A stretch of DNA of 64,000 nucleotides from the NCBI RefSeq assembly GCF_014397785.1, contig NZ_VZQQ01000007.1, forward strand, positions 124,001 to 188,000. The letters are read 5' to 3'. Below are positions 44,169-54,233 of the stretch, one piece after another. Each line of letters begins with the position of its first letter. Positions within the stretch are counted from its first letter, which is position 1. A model generated the notes under the pieces. The model searched no databases and was not told where the DNA came from. It saw nothing but the letters and a program-made list of their open reading frames with translations. The DNA comes from Paraburkholderia podalyriae. GTDB taxonomy: Bacteria; Pseudomonadota; Gammaproteobacteria; Burkholderiales; Burkholderiaceae. The translations under genes were made by a program, and so were the position numbers.

Positions 44169-44732
44169 ATGCCGATCATCAACAGTCAAGTCAAACCGTT
44201 CAAAGCACAGGCTTTTCACAACGGCGATTTCCAGACCGTCACTGAAGAAAGCCTGAAGGGCAAGTGGTCGGTTTTCGTGTTCTACCCGGCCGACTTCACG
44301 TTCGTGTGCCCGACTGAACTCGGCGACCTGGCCGATCGTTATGAAGATTTCAAGAAGCTTGGCGTGGAAATCTACAGCGTGTCGACCGATACGCATTTCA
44401 CGCACAAGGCTTGGCACGACACGTCGGACACGATCCGCAAGATCAAGTACCCGATGCTGGCTGACCCGACGCTCGCTATCTCGCGCAACTTCGACGTGCT
44501 GATCGAAGAAGAAGGTCTCGCGCTGCGCGGCACGTTCGTGATCAACCCGGAAGGCGAAATCAAGCTGTGCGAAATCCACGACAACGGCATCGGCCGTGAC
44601 GCTGGCGAACTGCTGCGCAAGGTTCAGGCTGCTCAGTACATTGCGAAGCACCCGGGCGAAGTGTGCCCCGCCAAATGGACGCCGGGCGCGCAAACGCTGA
44701 CCCCGTCGCTCGACCTGATCGGCAAGATCTAA
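44169..44732 (+). CDS. ahpC: Alkyl hydroperoxide reductase C (2-Cys peroxiredoxin)
   Basis: 187 residues, the exact length of E. coli AhpC. The peroxidatic Cys47 lies in FTFVCPTEL and the resolving Cys166 in GEVCPAKW. The enzyme reduces hydrogen peroxide, alkyl peroxides and peroxynitrite and is recycled by AhpF, whose gene follows. A CAGAGAGGA ribosome site and a less GC-biased codon choice suggest high expression. It lies behind an OxyR-type box. Confidence 0.97.
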   Translation: MPIINSQVKPFKAQAFHNGDFQTVTEESLKGKWSVFVFYPADFTFVCPTELGDLADRYEDFKKLGVEIYSVSTDTHFTHKAWHDTSDTIRKIKYPMLADPTLAISRNFDVLIEEEGLALRGTFVINPEGEIKLCEIHDNGIGRDAGELLRKVQAAQYIAKHPGEVCPAKWTPGAQTLTPSLDLIGKI

Positions 44733-44771
44733 GGTCTTCGCAGCTCACGCTGCACCCCGCAGTCTGCATCT

Positions 44772-44788
44772 GCCGGGAGCTTCCCGGC
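44772..44788. other. Stem-loop between ahpC and ahpF
   Basis: Perfect 7-bp stem GCCGGGA / TCCCGGC with a GCT loop and no T-run. It may protect or process the ahpC transcript, helping ahpC to exceed ahpF in amount. Confidence 0.5.
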
Positions 44789-44905
44789 GCGTCACCGCGC
44801 GAATCGCCTGATACGGCGCTTCGCGCGTCCCCGGGCCCAACACGTCCTATCCGGATGCGTGCGGCGCCGGGACCTCCACACCCTTCGTCACGGAATCGCA
44901 ACGCC

Positions 44906-46504
44906 ATGCTTGACGCCAATCTCAAGACTCAACTCAGGTCGTACCTCGAAAAAGTTAGCAGGCCTATCGAGCTCGTCGCCTCTGTCGACGACAGCGCGCA
45001 GTCCCAGGAGCTGCTGGCGCTGCTGAACGACATCGCGACGTTGTCGGAGCGCGTCACGGTGATCGAGCGTCGCGGCGACAGCGAGCGCAAGCCGTCGTTT
45101 TCGATTGGCGAAGCGGGCAAGGACACCGGCATCCGTTTCGCCGGCATTCCGATGGGGCATGAATTCACGTCGCTCGTCCTCGCATTGCTGCAGGTGGGCG
45201 GCCACCCGGTCAAACTCGACGATGCGGTGATCGAACAGATCCGCAGCCTCGACGGCGACTATCGATTCGAAACGTACTTCTCGCTGTCGTGCCAGAACTG
45301 TCCGGAAGTCGTGCAGGCGCTGAACGTGATGGCGTTGATCAATCCGCGCATCCGTCACGTCGCGATCGACGGCGCGCTGTTCCAGAACGAAGTCGACGCG
45401 CGCCAGATCATGGCGGTACCGACGATGTTCCTGAACGGCGAAACCTTCGGCCAGGGCCGCAGCGGCGTCAAGGAAATTCTCGCGAAGCTCGACACCAACG
45501 CCGGTGCGCGCGCCGCGAAGGAACTGGAGAAGAAGCCGGTGTTCGACACGCTGATCGTCGGTGGCGGCCCAGCGGGCGCGGCGGCGGCCATTTACTCGGC
45601 GCGCAAGGGCATCGCGACCGGTGTCGTGGCCGAGCGTTTCGGCGGCCAGGTGCTCGATACGCTTGCGATCGAAAACTTCGTCTCCGTGACCGAAACTGAA
45701 GGACCGAAGTTCGCGACGGCGCTCGAACAGCACGTGAACGCCTATGACGTCGACATCATGGACGTGCAGCGCGCCGAAGCGCTGATTCCAGGGCGCATCA
45801 ACGAAGTGCGTCTGGCCAACGGCGCGGTGCTGAAGGCGAAGACGATCATCCTCGCGACCGGTGCGCGCTGGCGCGAGATCAACGTGCCGGGCGAGCGCGA
45901 GTATCGCAATCACGGTGTCGCGTACTGTCCGCACTGCGATGGCCCGCTGTTCAAGGGCAAGCGCGTCGCGGTGATCGGCGGCGGCAACTCGGGCGTCGAG
46001 GCCGCGATCGACCTCGCGGGTCTCGTGCGCGAAGTGACGTTGCTCGAATTCGGTGCGACGCTGCGTGCCGACGAAGTGCTGCAACGCAAACTGCGCAGCC
46101 TGCCGAACGTGACGGTCGTCACGCAGGCGCAGACCACAGAAATCACCGGCGACGGCAATAAGGTCAACGGTCTGGTCTACAAGGACCTCGCTTCGGGCGA
46201 AGTGAAGAACGTCGAGCTCGAAGGCGTGTTCGTGCAGATCGGTCTCGTGCCGAACACCGAATGGCTGAAGGGCACGGTCGAGCTGTCGAAGCATGGCGAG
46301 ATCGTCGTCGATGCACGTGGCGCGACGTCGGTGCCGGGCGTGTTCGCCGCCGGCGACGTGACCACGGTGCCGTTCAAGCAGATCGTCATTGCCGTGGGCG
46401 AAGGCGCAAAAGCATCGCTCTCCGCATTCGACCACCTGATCCGCAACAGCGAAGAAGTCGCGGCGGCGAGCGAGGCGGAAGCGGAAGCTGAGGCAGCGGT
46501 TTGA
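44906..46504 (+). CDS. ahpF: Alkyl hydroperoxide reductase subunit F
   Basis: 532-residue flavoprotein disulfide reductase. The N-terminal thioredoxin-fold pair carries the CQNC centre ([14 protein letters not shown]); then comes the FAD site [18 protein letters not shown], the NADH site [17 protein letters not shown], and the TrxR-like redox centre CPHC. It passes electrons from NADH to AhpC. The 173-base spacer to ahpC has no promoter that I recognise, so co-transcription is likely. Two terminators follow. Confidence 0.97.
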   Translation: MLDANLKTQLRSYLEKVSRPIELVASVDDSAQSQELLALLNDIATLSERVTVIERRGDSERKPSFSIGEAGKDTGIRFAGIPMGHEFTSLVLALLQVGGHPVKLDDAVIEQIRSLDGDYRFETYFSLSCQNCPEVVQALNVMALINPRIRHVAIDGALFQNEVDARQIMAVPTMFLNGETFGQGRSGVKEILAKLDTNAGARAAKELEKKPVFDTLIVGGGPAGAAAAIYSARKGIATGVVAERFGGQVLDTLAIENFVSVTETEGPKFATALEQHVNAYDVDIMDVQRAEALIPGRINEVRLANGAVLKAKTIILATGARWREINVPGEREYRNHGVAYCPHCDGPLFKGKRVAVIGGGNSGVEAAIDLAGLVREVTLLEFGATLRADEVLQRKLRSLPNVTVVTQAQTTEITGDGNKVNGLVYKDLASGEVKNVELEGVFVQIGLVPNTEWLKGTVELSKHGEIVVDARGATSVPGVFAAGDVTTVPFKQIVIAVGEGAKASLSAFDHLIRNSEEVAAASEAEAEAEAAV

Positions 46505-46523
46505 TCCGGTAGATCAGAGACTC

Positions 46524-46549
46524 AAACGGCGGCCCGCGGGTCGCCGTTT
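46524..46549 (+). terminator. Terminator after ahpF
   Basis: AAACGGCG / CGCCGTTT stem (46524-46531 and 46542-46549) around a GC-rich CCCGCGGG loop, 20 bases after the ahpF stop. Confidence 0.7.
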
Positions 46550-46563
46550 CGGTTTGCGCATGC

Positions 46564-46593
46564 AACAAGGCCCGCATTCGTGCGGGCCTTGTT
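46564..46593. terminator. Bidirectional terminator between ahpF and doxX
   Basis: A perfect 13-bp stem AACAAGGCCCGCA / TGCGGGCCTTGTT with a TTCG tetraloop, between two convergent genes. Confidence 0.88.
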
Positions 46594-46615
46594 CGTTAAA
46601 GGACGGAAATCGGTA

Positions 46616-47029
46616 TCAACGCCGGTCGAACGAATATTTGCCGGGGCCGGTCACGCACAACAACAGCAAGCCGCCGATGATTCCAATGTTCTTGTAGAAA
46701 TGAATCATGTTGTCGTACTGCATCGCGCCCGTCATGTTCCAGTAGTGATGGCCGATGATTGCGGTGCCGAGCGTATACAACGCTAGCAGCAGCGCGAGCG
46801 GTCGCGTGAAAAATCCCACTAGCAGCGCGACGCCCACGACCAGCTCCATCACCACTGCGATAACAGCCGACAACGCCGGCACGGGCGCGCCTGTCGATGT
46901 CATATAAGCGACGGCGCCAGAAAAGCCGATCAATTTCGACCAGCCGAACATCACGAACAGCACCATGAGCAGGATTCGAGCGACGAGAACGACGACGTCT
47001 TTCTGGTTTTCAAACAGCGTGTAGCGCAT
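46616..47029 (-). CDS. DoxX family membrane protein
   Basis: 137 residues with four membrane helices. DoxX marks are ARILLMVLFVMFGWSKLIGF at the start and the GFFTRPLALLLALYTLGTAI loop. DoxX-like proteins are inner-membrane and often linked to redox stress or quinone handling; the exact reaction is not known. It lies beside ahpCF and pirin genes, in line with a redox setting. Confidence 0.87.
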   Translation of the reverse strand: MRYTLFENQKDVVVLVARILLMVLFVMFGWSKLIGFSGAVAYMTSTGAPVPALSAVIAVVMELVVGVALLVGFFTRPLALLLALYTLGTAIIGHHYWNMTGAMQYDNMIHFYKNIGIIGGLLLLCVTGPGKYSFDRR

Positions 47030-47122
47030 GATTTTTCCCGATAGCGTAGAGGGGCGAAGCTCGCTGGAAATCGTCGTCCAGCGAGCCGCGTTCAGATTAG
47101 CTTGTAGCGGTGCAAGCGGAGC

Positions 47123-47848
47123 TTATGCCCACAACGCCGAGGTTTCGATGTTGCGCAGATCGAACACCAGCACTTCCGCGTCGCGGCCTTGCGTGAACGT
47201 CAGCGCTTGTTCGCCGCGCACCCGCGCGCCGTCACCCTCGCCAAGCTCGACGCCATTCACCGTGACGCTGCCGCGCGCCACTTGAACATACGCATAGCGG
47301 TCGTTCGCGAGTTCGAGCCGCGCGGTTTCGTCGCCGTTGAACAGACCGGCGTACACGCGCGCGTCCTGCCGCAACTGCAGCGAACCGTTCGCACCGTCCG
47401 GCGACAGCACGAGCCGCAGCACCCCGCGCTTGTCGGCCGCGCCGAAGTGCTGTTGCTGATAGCGCGGCTTCGCGCCTTGCTCAGCCGGCGCGATCCAGAT
47501 CTGCAGGAAGTGCACCGGCTCGCTGTTCGAATGGTTGTATTCGCTGTGCGCCACACCGGTGCCCGCGCTCATCAACTGGATGTCGCCCGGCACGATCACC
47601 GAGCCCGTGCCCATCGTGTCCTTGTGTTCGAGCGCGCCTTCGAGCACATACGAAAAAATCTCCATGTCGCGATGCGGATGCTTGCCAAAACCCTGCGCCG
47701 GCGCGACACGGTCATCGTTGATCACGAGCAGGTCGGAGAAGCCGTTCTGCTTCGGATCGTGATAGTGCGCGAACGAAAACGTATGACGCGAGCTGAGCCA
47801 GCCGTGTTCCGCGCGGCCACGTTGGTTGGCGTGTCTGACTTCGAGCAT
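47123..47848 (-). CDS. Pirin-like bicupin protein (YhhW type)
   Basis: 241 residues with two cupin barrels. The first has the metal ligands FGKHPHRDMEIFSYVLEGAL and a later HSEYNHS. Pirins of the YhhW kind act as quercetin 2,3-dioxygenases in vitro. The start has AAGGAG at a good distance. A LysR gene diverges from it across 137 bases, the usual regulator-target layout. Confidence 0.9.
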   Translation of the reverse strand: MLEVRHANQRGRAEHGWLSSRHTFSFAHYHDPKQNGFSDLLVINDDRVAPAQGFGKHPHRDMEIFSYVLEGALEHKDTMGTGSVIVPGDIQLMSAGTGVAHSEYNHSNSEPVHFLQIWIAPAEQGAKPRYQQQHFGAADKRGVLRLVLSPDGANGSLQLRQDARVYAGLFNGDETARLELANDRYAYVQVARGSVTVNGVELGEGDGARVRGEQALTFTQGRDAEVLVFDLRNIETSALWA

Positions 47849-47985
47849 GCTGTTTCTCCTTGAGTTTTGTCGCGTGATCCGGGCCAGATGTTTGGCTGCG
47901 ATCCATGAACGACAGTGTAGGTCAATCCAGATGGCTATAATCATGAAAAAACCGGAAACACTGTCGCGATGGGATGGACAATAGG

Positions 47986-48876
47986 ATGCAACTCGATGAC
48001 ATGCGGATCTTCGTCGCGACCGTCGACGCCCACAATTTCACCGCCGCGGCGAACCGGCTGTCGCTGTCCAAACAGTTCGTGAGCCGCCGGGTGATGGCAC
48101 TCGAGGAAGCGCTCGGCGTGCAACTGTTGATCCGCAATACGCGCAAGCTGGCGGTGACCGATCTAGGCCAGGAGTTTTACGAGCGCGCGAAGCGCATCCT
48201 CGGCGAGGTCGAGGACGCCGAGCAGGCTATGTCGCTGCGCCGCGCCGGGCCGCGCGGGCTGCTGCGCGTGAGCGCGCCGATGTCGTTCGGCATGATGCAT
48301 CTGTCGCCTCTCGTCGCGGCGTTTCTGCGCGAGCATCGCGACGTGCGCTTCGACATGGAACTGAGCGACCGCGCCGTCGATGTGGTCGGCGAGGGCTTCG
48401 ACATGGCGATCCGCATCGGCACGCTGGCGGACTCGTCGCTGATCGCGCAGAAGTTGATCGATGTGAAGATGGTCGCGTGTTGCAGCCCCGGTTATCTACG
48501 TCGGCGTGGCAGCCCGACCGTGCCGGCCGATCTCGCGAAACACGAGTGTCTGCTGTACGGTCACGGCGGCGCGGTGAGCTGGGAGTTCAGCATCGACGGC
48601 GCGATCAGGAGCGTCGAGGTGCGAGGGCCGTTGCGGGCCAATAACGGCGACCTGATTCGCGATGCGGCGGTGGCGGGGCTTGGAATCGTTCGGCTTCCCG
48701 ATTTCATCGTCGCCGATGCGCTGGCAAACGGCCAGCTCGTGCCCGTGCTCGAAGCGTTCCTGCCGACCACGACGGGTGTCTATGCCGTCTATCCGCAGCA
48801 TCGGCAAAGCTCGGTGACGATCCGGGTCTTCGTCGAGTTTCTGCGCAAGCATCTGAGGAAGAAGCTCGCGGGTTGA
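47986..48876 (+). CDS. LysR-family transcriptional regulator
   Basis: 296 residues. N-terminal winged helix (MRIFVATVDAHNFTAAANRL, SKQFVSRRVMALEEALGVQL) and a substrate-binding C-terminal domain (GLLRVSAPMSFGMMHLSPLV). I used the ATG at 47986 because GGGATGG lies 8 bases upstream; an in-frame ATG lies 12 bases earlier. It is divergent from the pirin gene and probably controls it. The inducer is unknown. Confidence 0.9.
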   Translation: MQLDDMRIFVATVDAHNFTAAANRLSLSKQFVSRRVMALEEALGVQLLIRNTRKLAVTDLGQEFYERAKRILGEVEDAEQAMSLRRAGPRGLLRVSAPMSFGMMHLSPLVAAFLREHRDVRFDMELSDRAVDVVGEGFDMAIRIGTLADSSLIAQKLIDVKMVACCSPGYLRRRGSPTVPADLAKHECLLYGHGGAVSWEFSIDGAIRSVEVRGPLRANNGDLIRDAAVAGLGIVRLPDFIVADALANGQLVPVLEAFLPTTTGVYAVYPQHRQSSVTIRVFVEFLRKHLRKKLAG

Positions 48877-48946
48877 TGTGCAAGCTGAAGTCCAGGCGGA
48901 AGTCGAACCCGAAGCCGAACCGCGGACACATGTCGTCTAAACCCCG

Positions 48947-49963
48947 TCAGCCATCGCGGAAAATAAAGCTGTACGCGCTCAACGCCGGCACACCGCCCAG
49001 ATGCGCATACAGCACGCGCGAGCCGGCCGGAAATTCGCCGTTGCGCACCTTGTCGATCATGCCGTGCATCGACTTACCTTCGTACACCGGATCGGTCAGC
49101 ATGCCTTCGAGCCGCGCGCACAGACGGATCGCCTCGAGCGTGCCGTCGTTCGGCAGACCGTACTCCGGGCCGCCGAAGCGCTCATCGAGCACGATGTCTT
49201 TCGCCGTGATGTCGCGGCCCAGTTCGACGCGCTCGGCGGTCCGCTTCGCGATGCGCGTGATCTGCTCGCGCGTCTGTGCCGGTTTCGCCGAGGCGTCGAT
49301 GCCGATTACCCGATCGGCGCGGCCGTCCGCGGCAAAACCGACGACCATGCCCGCCTGCGTGCTGCCCGTCACCGAGCACACGACGATGTAGTCGAACCTG
49401 AAGCCGAGTTCGGCTTCCTGCTGACGCACCTCGTCGGCAAAGCCGACGAAGCCGAGCCCGCCCAGCGGATGATCCGAGCAGCCGGCCGGAATCGCGTACG
49501 GCTTGCCGCCGGCCGCGCGCACGCTGTCGAGCGCGTCTTCCCAGCTCTTGCGAAAGCCGATGTCGAAGCCATCCGGCACGAGCCGTACGTCGGCACCCAT
49601 CATGCGCGACATCTGGATGTTGCCGACGCGGTCGTATACCGCATCCGAGTAGTTGACCCAGTTCTCCTGCACGAGCACGCATTTCAGGCCGAGATGCGCG
49701 GCAACCGCCGCGACCTGGCGCGTCTGGTTCGACTGGATGCCACCGATCGACACGAGCGTGTCGCAGCCCTGCGCGAGCGCGTCGGGGATCAGATATTCGA
49801 GCTTGCGGGTCTTGTTGCCGCCGAACGCGAGGCCGCTATTGCAGTCCTCGCGCTTCGCATAAAGCTCGACCTTGCCGCCGAGATGTTCGCTCAGACGCTT
49901 GAGCGGCTGGATCGGCGTCGGTCCGAAGGTGAGCGGGTGGCGGGGGAATCGTTGCAGGTTCAT
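48947..49963 (-). CDS. acdS: 1-Aminocyclopropane-1-carboxylate deaminase
   Basis: 338 residues, the standard AcdS length. PLP lysine Lys51 ([10 protein letters not shown]), Ser78 (GIQSNQTRQ), Tyr294, and the two residues that separate ACC deaminases from D-cysteine desulfhydrases, Glu295 and Leu322, are all present. It splits ACC, the plant ethylene precursor, into ammonia and 2-oxobutanoate, a trait of plant-growth-promoting bacteria. CCGGAG precedes the ATG. The Lrp-type acdR gene diverges from it. Confidence 0.97.
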   Translation of the reverse strand: MNLQRFPRHPLTFGPTPIQPLKRLSEHLGGKVELYAKREDCNSGLAFGGNKTRKLEYLIPDALAQGCDTLVSIGGIQSNQTRQVAAVAAHLGLKCVLVQENWVNYSDAVYDRVGNIQMSRMMGADVRLVPDGFDIGFRKSWEDALDSVRAAGGKPYAIPAGCSDHPLGGLGFVGFADEVRQQEAELGFRFDYIVVCSVTGSTQAGMVVGFAADGRADRVIGIDASAKPAQTREQITRIAKRTAERVELGRDITAKDIVLDERFGGPEYGLPNDGTLEAIRLCARLEGMLTDPVYEGKSMHGMIDKVRNGEFPAGSRVLYAHLGGVPALSAYSFIFRDG

Positions 49964-50103
49964 CGCGGCTCCGGTGGTGAGTGGTTTCCGTGAGTTCATG
50001 GTAAGAAAAACGGCCAGAAATGAGCTTGCGAAAAAAATGGCTTGCACGTATTTTTAGAAATCGAACGATGTCCGGTCCCTAACAAAACTTCGTAAATACT
50101 CCG
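49964..50103. promoter_or_regulatory. acdS/acdR divergent control region
   Basis: 140 bases, clearly AT-richer than the coding sequence, with A/T tracts at 50030-50037 and 50050-50055 and two GCTTGC repeats (50023 and 50040). In studied species AcdR (Lrp-type) binds here with ACC or leucine cues. No exact box was identified. Confidence 0.55.
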
Positions 50104-50643
50104 ATGAACGCAACAAAAGTTCGTGCTGGATCGAAACCTTCAGGCACAACCCAGACTCCTCCCGCATCGCCGGCCAATCCCCGCCACGGGCTGGACCGCA
50201 TCGATCGCGCGATCCTGCGGCAGTTGCAAACCGACGCGTCGATTTCGAACGTGGCGCTCGCCGCGAAAGTGAAGCTGAGCGCGCCGGCGTGTTTGCGGCG
50301 CGTCGAACGGCTGAAGGAGTCGGGGTTGATTCGCGGCGTGGTCGCATTGCTCGATCCGAAGGCGGCCGGCGCGGGCATGCTCGTGATCATCGGCGTGGTG
50401 CTCGATCGCTCGACGCCCGAGTCGTTCGCCGAGTTCGAAAAGGCCGCGCAGAAAGTGGCCGGCTGCATGGAGTGCCACGTGGTGACCGGCGAGTTCGACT
50501 ATTTCATGGTGATCCGCACGCGCGACAGCGACAGCTTCAATCGCCTGCACGCCGAGCAGTTGCTCTATCTGCCTGGCGTGCGACAGATCCGCTCGTTCAT
50601 GGTGCTAAAGGAAATCCTGTCGACCACCAAATTTCCGCTGTGA
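50104..50643 (+). CDS. acdR: Lrp/AsnC-family regulator of acdS
   Basis: 179 residues. A Pro/Thr-rich N-terminal extension precedes the helix-turn-helix (LDRIDRAILRQLQTDASISN, then CLRRVERLKESGLI) and the RAM effector domain (GEFDYFMVIRTRDSDSFNRL). Divergent placement from acdS is the classical acdR arrangement, where AcdR activates acdS. The ribosome site is weak. Confidence 0.88.
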   Translation: MNATKVRAGSKPSGTTQTPPASPANPRHGLDRIDRAILRQLQTDASISNVALAAKVKLSAPACLRRVERLKESGLIRGVVALLDPKAAGAGMLVIIGVVLDRSTPESFAEFEKAAQKVAGCMECHVVTGEFDYFMVIRTRDSDSFNRLHAEQLLYLPGVRQIRSFMVLKEILSTTKFPL

Positions 50644-50796
50644 GCCGCGCGGCCGCGGCCGCGCAGCCGGCGGCGAAAACGCGCATGCTGTCATAAACGC
50701 CGCGCCCGCGCGACCAAGCTTCGGCGCACCCGCATGCGGCCGTGGCAACACCGTGCGACGGCGGGCTGGCGTCGGCACTTTCCCGGAGCGACCATC

Positions 50797-51555
50797 ATGA
50801 CTCGCAACAGACGGCAATTCTTTACATCGTTCGACGACATCCCGAAACGCTCACGTGTGGCCGCGCTGTCGTTGCTGCTAGGCGTGGCCGCGCTCGCGTT
50901 GCCGCTCGCGCAGCGCGTCGCGTTCTCGGCCGAGAGCGCCGTCGCGATCGCGCCGCCCGCGCTCGACGAACCGATCCAGGCCAGCACTGCGCACGAGGAA
51001 ACCGCCGTATTCGCGGGCGGCTGCTTCTGGGGCGTGCAGGGCGTGTTCCAGCATGTGCGCGGTGTCACGCGTGCGGTATCGGGCTACTCGGGCGGCTCAC
51101 ACGACACCGCGCAGTACGAGACCGTCAGCGGCGGCGAGACGGGGCACGCCGAATCGGTGCAAGTCACGTTCGATCCCGGCAAGGTGACGTACGGTCAACT
51201 GCTGCAGGTGTACTTTTCGGTGGTTCAGGACCCGACCGAGCTGAATCGTCAGGGGCCCGACAGCGGCACGCAATACCGCTCGGCGATCTTTCCGCTGAAC
51301 GACGCGCAGCGGCGCGTCGCGCAAAGCTACATCGCGCAGCTCGACAAGTCGCACGTGTTCCCCGCGCCGATCGTCACGAAGACGGAGCCGTACAAGGGCT
51401 TCTATCCGGCCGAGTCGTATCACCAGAACTATCTGACGTTGCATCCCGATTCGGCCTATATCGTGTTCAATGACATGCCGAAAATCGCCAACCTGAAGCA
51501 CCTGTTTCCCAACCTGTATCGCGACAAGCCGGTGCTCGTCGAAGCCGGGCAATGA
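50797..51555 (+). CDS. msrA: Peptide-methionine (S)-S-oxide reductase, membrane-anchored or exported
   Basis: 252 residues. An N-terminal hydrophobic segment (VAALSLLLGVAALALPLAQR) preceded by Arg-rich residues suggests export or an anchor; a twin Arg occurs at NRRQF, so a Tat route is possible. The MsrA domain has the catalytic AGGCFWGVQG, the GYSGG loop and the PYKGFYPAE segment. It repairs methionine sulfoxide in proteins, here probably in the periplasm. CCGGAG precedes the ATG. Confidence 0.92.
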   Translation: MTRNRRQFFTSFDDIPKRSRVAALSLLLGVAALALPLAQRVAFSAESAVAIAPPALDEPIQASTAHEETAVFAGGCFWGVQGVFQHVRGVTRAVSGYSGGSHDTAQYETVSGGETGHAESVQVTFDPGKVTYGQLLQVYFSVVQDPTELNRQGPDSGTQYRSAIFPLNDAQRRVAQSYIAQLDKSHVFPAPIVTKTEPYKGFYPAESYHQNYLTLHPDSAYIVFNDMPKIANLKHLFPNLYRDKPVLVEAGQ

Positions 51556-51872
51556 CGCCTGTGAGCGGCGGCGCCAGCCGCGCCGCTGCATCGCCCGAGC
51601 CGTCGTCGCGTTGCTCCTCGAGCGCTCGTCATCAATCCTCCACAGAGATGGCGCATATCTTGCACACCAATGCGACGTTGGCCATTGTCCGCGTCACCGC
51701 GGCGTGGTCACGCGGGCTCGCCGCGCCTCGTGCGCACCGCGCAGCCCGCGTCATTGGCTAGAAAAATTACACGCCGTAAGTAACAGTGCGGCGGTCGTCC
51801 GGGCTTTTGGGTCCGCACTGGACCCCGGACGGGAACCTACCTCTTCGCGACGAGTGAGATCGGAGGCTTCCG
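51556..51872. other. Intergenic region, nothing recognised
   Basis: 317 bases between msrA and the MipA/OmpV gene. A CGGAGG ribosome site for the next gene lies at the right end. No other gene, repeat or clear promoter is seen. Confidence 0.3.
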
Positions 51873-52772
51873 GTGTTGAACAGCCGTAGAAAGAAGCGGG
51901 GCGCCACGCCTCGCCACCAACAAACCGGCATCGCGGCGGGCTCGCTCGTCGCCGCGATTTTGGGAGCGATGGGCTGCGTGCCCGGTGTGGTTTTCGCGCA
52001 GACGCCATCGCCGCTCGGCGAATGGCAATACTCGGTGGGTATCCCGCTGCAGAAGATGTGGCAGCCGAACATTCCCGACTGGCAACTGCGCTTCGGCGTG
52101 GCGACGTCGTTCCAGCCGCGCTTCGAGGGATCGGACCGCTATCACGTCGTGGCCGGCCCGAGCATCGACGTGCGCTACAAGGATCTGTTCTTTCTGTCGA
52201 GCGGAGAAGGCCTCGGCGTCAATTTCGCGCAAGGCGAGAACTGGCGCATGAGTCTCGCGGCCGTCTACGACCTCGGGCGGCGCGCGCAAAACGATCCCCA
52301 GGAACTCAACGGGCTTGGCAACATCAATCCGGCGCCGGGTCTGAAACTGTCGGGCGAGTACGTCGTGTCGAAGGATTTTCCGCTCGTGCTGCGCGCCGAT
52401 ATCCGCCGCTATTTCGGCGGTTCGAACGGCTGGATCGGCGATCTCGGCGCCTACATGCCGATGCCCGGCAGCACGAAGCAGTTGGTCTGGTTCGCCGGCC
52501 CGAACGTGACGCTCGCGGACTCCAATTACATGAACAGCTGGTTCGGCGTCAATCAGGAGCAGGCCGCGCACTCGCAGTATCCGCGGTACCACGCGAGCGC
52601 GGGCTTCAAGTCGGTGGGGTTCGGCGTCAGCGCGATCTGGCTGCTCAGCAAGCACTGGTTCGCGACCGCCGACGGCGCGTTCGAGCAGCTCGTCGGCAGC
52701 GCGGGCAACAGTCCGATCACACGCAGCCGAGCGACCGGCGTCGCCGACGTGTCGATCAACTACCGGTTCTGA
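51873..52772 (+). CDS. MipA/OmpV family outer membrane protein
   Basis: 299 residues starting at GTG with GGAGG upstream. A long signal peptide (basic for about 18 residues, then GIAAGSLVAAILGAMG, cut near VFAQ) leads to a beta barrel: WQLRFGVATSFQPRFEGSDR, VAGPSIDVRYKDLFFLSSGE and the closing aromatic ADVSINYRF. MipA/OmpV proteins scaffold murein enzymes or act as small porins. Confidence 0.88.
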   Translation: MLNSRRKKRGATPRHQQTGIAAGSLVAAILGAMGCVPGVVFAQTPSPLGEWQYSVGIPLQKMWQPNIPDWQLRFGVATSFQPRFEGSDRYHVVAGPSIDVRYKDLFFLSSGEGLGVNFAQGENWRMSLAAVYDLGRRAQNDPQELNGLGNINPAPGLKLSGEYVVSKDFPLVLRADIRRYFGGSNGWIGDLGAYMPMPGSTKQLVWFAGPNVTLADSNYMNSWFGVNQEQAAHSQYPRYHASAGFKSVGFGVSAIWLLSKHWFATADGAFEQLVGSAGNSPITRSRATGVADVSINYRF

Positions 52773-52934
52773 CGCAACGCCGCTGCGCAGCATCTCGCCG
52801 CGACCGACGACCGACACTCATGCGGAATCGACTTGGCCCGGCAAACCCGCTTAGACTTGAGGTTTGCCCGTCGTCCCGCGCCGCGCCGACGACCGCGACA
52901 ACAGGCCTGCAGAGGCCGTCTTCAAGGACCCGTC

Positions 52935-54134
52935 ATGTTCGAGCATATTCCCGCCTATCCGGGCGACCCGATTCTGAGCCTGAACGAAGACTTCCAGCTG
53001 GACCCCCGCCCGAACAAGGTCAACCTCAGCATCGGCATCTATTTCGACGACGCCGGCAAGCTGCCGGTGATCGACGCGGTGCGCCGCGCCGAAACCGCGC
53101 TGCTCGACGCGATCGGCCCGCGCTCGTATCTGCCGATGGCGGGTCTGCCGCTCTATCGCGACACCGCGCAGGCGCTCGTGTTCGGCGCCGACAGCGCGGC
53201 GCGCGCCGAAGGCCGCATCGCGACGCTGCAAACGCTCGGCGGCTCGGGCGCGCTGAAGGTCGGCGCCGATTTCCTGAAGCGCTATTTCCCCGGCTCGCAG
53301 ATGTGGATCAGCGATCCGAGCTGGGAAAACCATCGCGTCGTGTTCGAAGGCGCGGGGCTGACGGTCAACACGTATCCGTACTACGACCCGCAAACCGGCG
53401 GCTTGCGCTTCGCCGGCATGCTCGCCGCGATCGACGCGTTGCCGGAAAAGAGCGTCGTGCTGCTGCACGCGTGCTGCCATAACCCGACCGGCGTCGATCT
53501 GAGCCCGGCGCAATGGGCGGAACTGGTGCCGGTTTTGCAGCGCCGCAAGCTGATCGCGTTCGTCGACATGGCCTATCAGGGTTTCGGCGCGGGCCTCGAA
53601 GAAGACGCCGCACCGGTGCGCCTGCTCGCCGACGCGAACGTGCCGCTGATCGTCGCGAACTCGTTCTCGAAGAATTTCTCGCTGTACGGCGAGCGCGTCG
53701 GCGCGTTGAGCGTAGTCTGCAAGAGCGCCGACGAGGCGGCGCGCGTGGCGGGCCAACTGATGTCGGCGGTGCGCGCGAACTACAGCAACCCGCCGACGCA
53801 CGGCGCGCGCCTGGTCGCCAACGTGCTCGCCGATGCGACGCTGCGCGCGTCGTGGGAAGCCGAGCTCGGCGCGATGCGCGAGCGCATTCTGGCAATGCGC
53901 AAGGTGATCCACGCGGGGCTCGCCGGGCGCGTCGATGAAGTGATGCGCGCGCGCTATGTCGCGCAGCGCGGCATGTTCACGTACACGGGCCTGTCCGAAA
54001 GCCAGGTCGAGCGTCTTCGCAACGAATACGCGGTGTACGTGCTGCGCTCGGGCCGCATGTGCGTCGCCGGGCTCAACGCGCGTAACGCGGACTATGTTGC
54101 GTCGTCGATCGCGGCGGTGGTGTCGGGCGCCTGA
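52935..54134 (+). CDS. tyrB: Aromatic amino acid aminotransferase
   Basis: 399 residues of the aspartate/tyrosine aminotransferase Ia type: VNLSIGIYFDDAGKLPVIDA, LLHACCHNPTGVDL, and the PLP lysine in ANSFSKNFSLYGERVGAL. The start residues match TyrB/AspC proteins, whose two branches differ little; substrate is likely phenylalanine, tyrosine or aspartate. AAGGA lies ahead of the ATG. Confidence 0.9.
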   Translation: MFEHIPAYPGDPILSLNEDFQLDPRPNKVNLSIGIYFDDAGKLPVIDAVRRAETALLDAIGPRSYLPMAGLPLYRDTAQALVFGADSAARAEGRIATLQTLGGSGALKVGADFLKRYFPGSQMWISDPSWENHRVVFEGAGLTVNTYPYYDPQTGGLRFAGMLAAIDALPEKSVVLLHACCHNPTGVDLSPAQWAELVPVLQRRKLIAFVDMAYQGFGAGLEEDAAPVRLLADANVPLIVANSFSKNFSLYGERVGALSVVCKSADEAARVAGQLMSAVRANYSNPPTHGARLVANVLADATLRASWEAELGAMRERILAMRKVIHAGLAGRVDEVMRARYVAQRGMFTYTGLSESQVERLRNEYAVYVLRSGRMCVAGLNARNADYVASSIAAVVSGA

Positions 54135-54233
54135 AGCCGTGCGGCGCTCCGGCCGCTGTTGCAACCCGCGTGAATAAGGGTGGGCGGCGCGCACCGGCGC
54201 GCCGTCACAACGACAATCATGGAGACAGCGACG

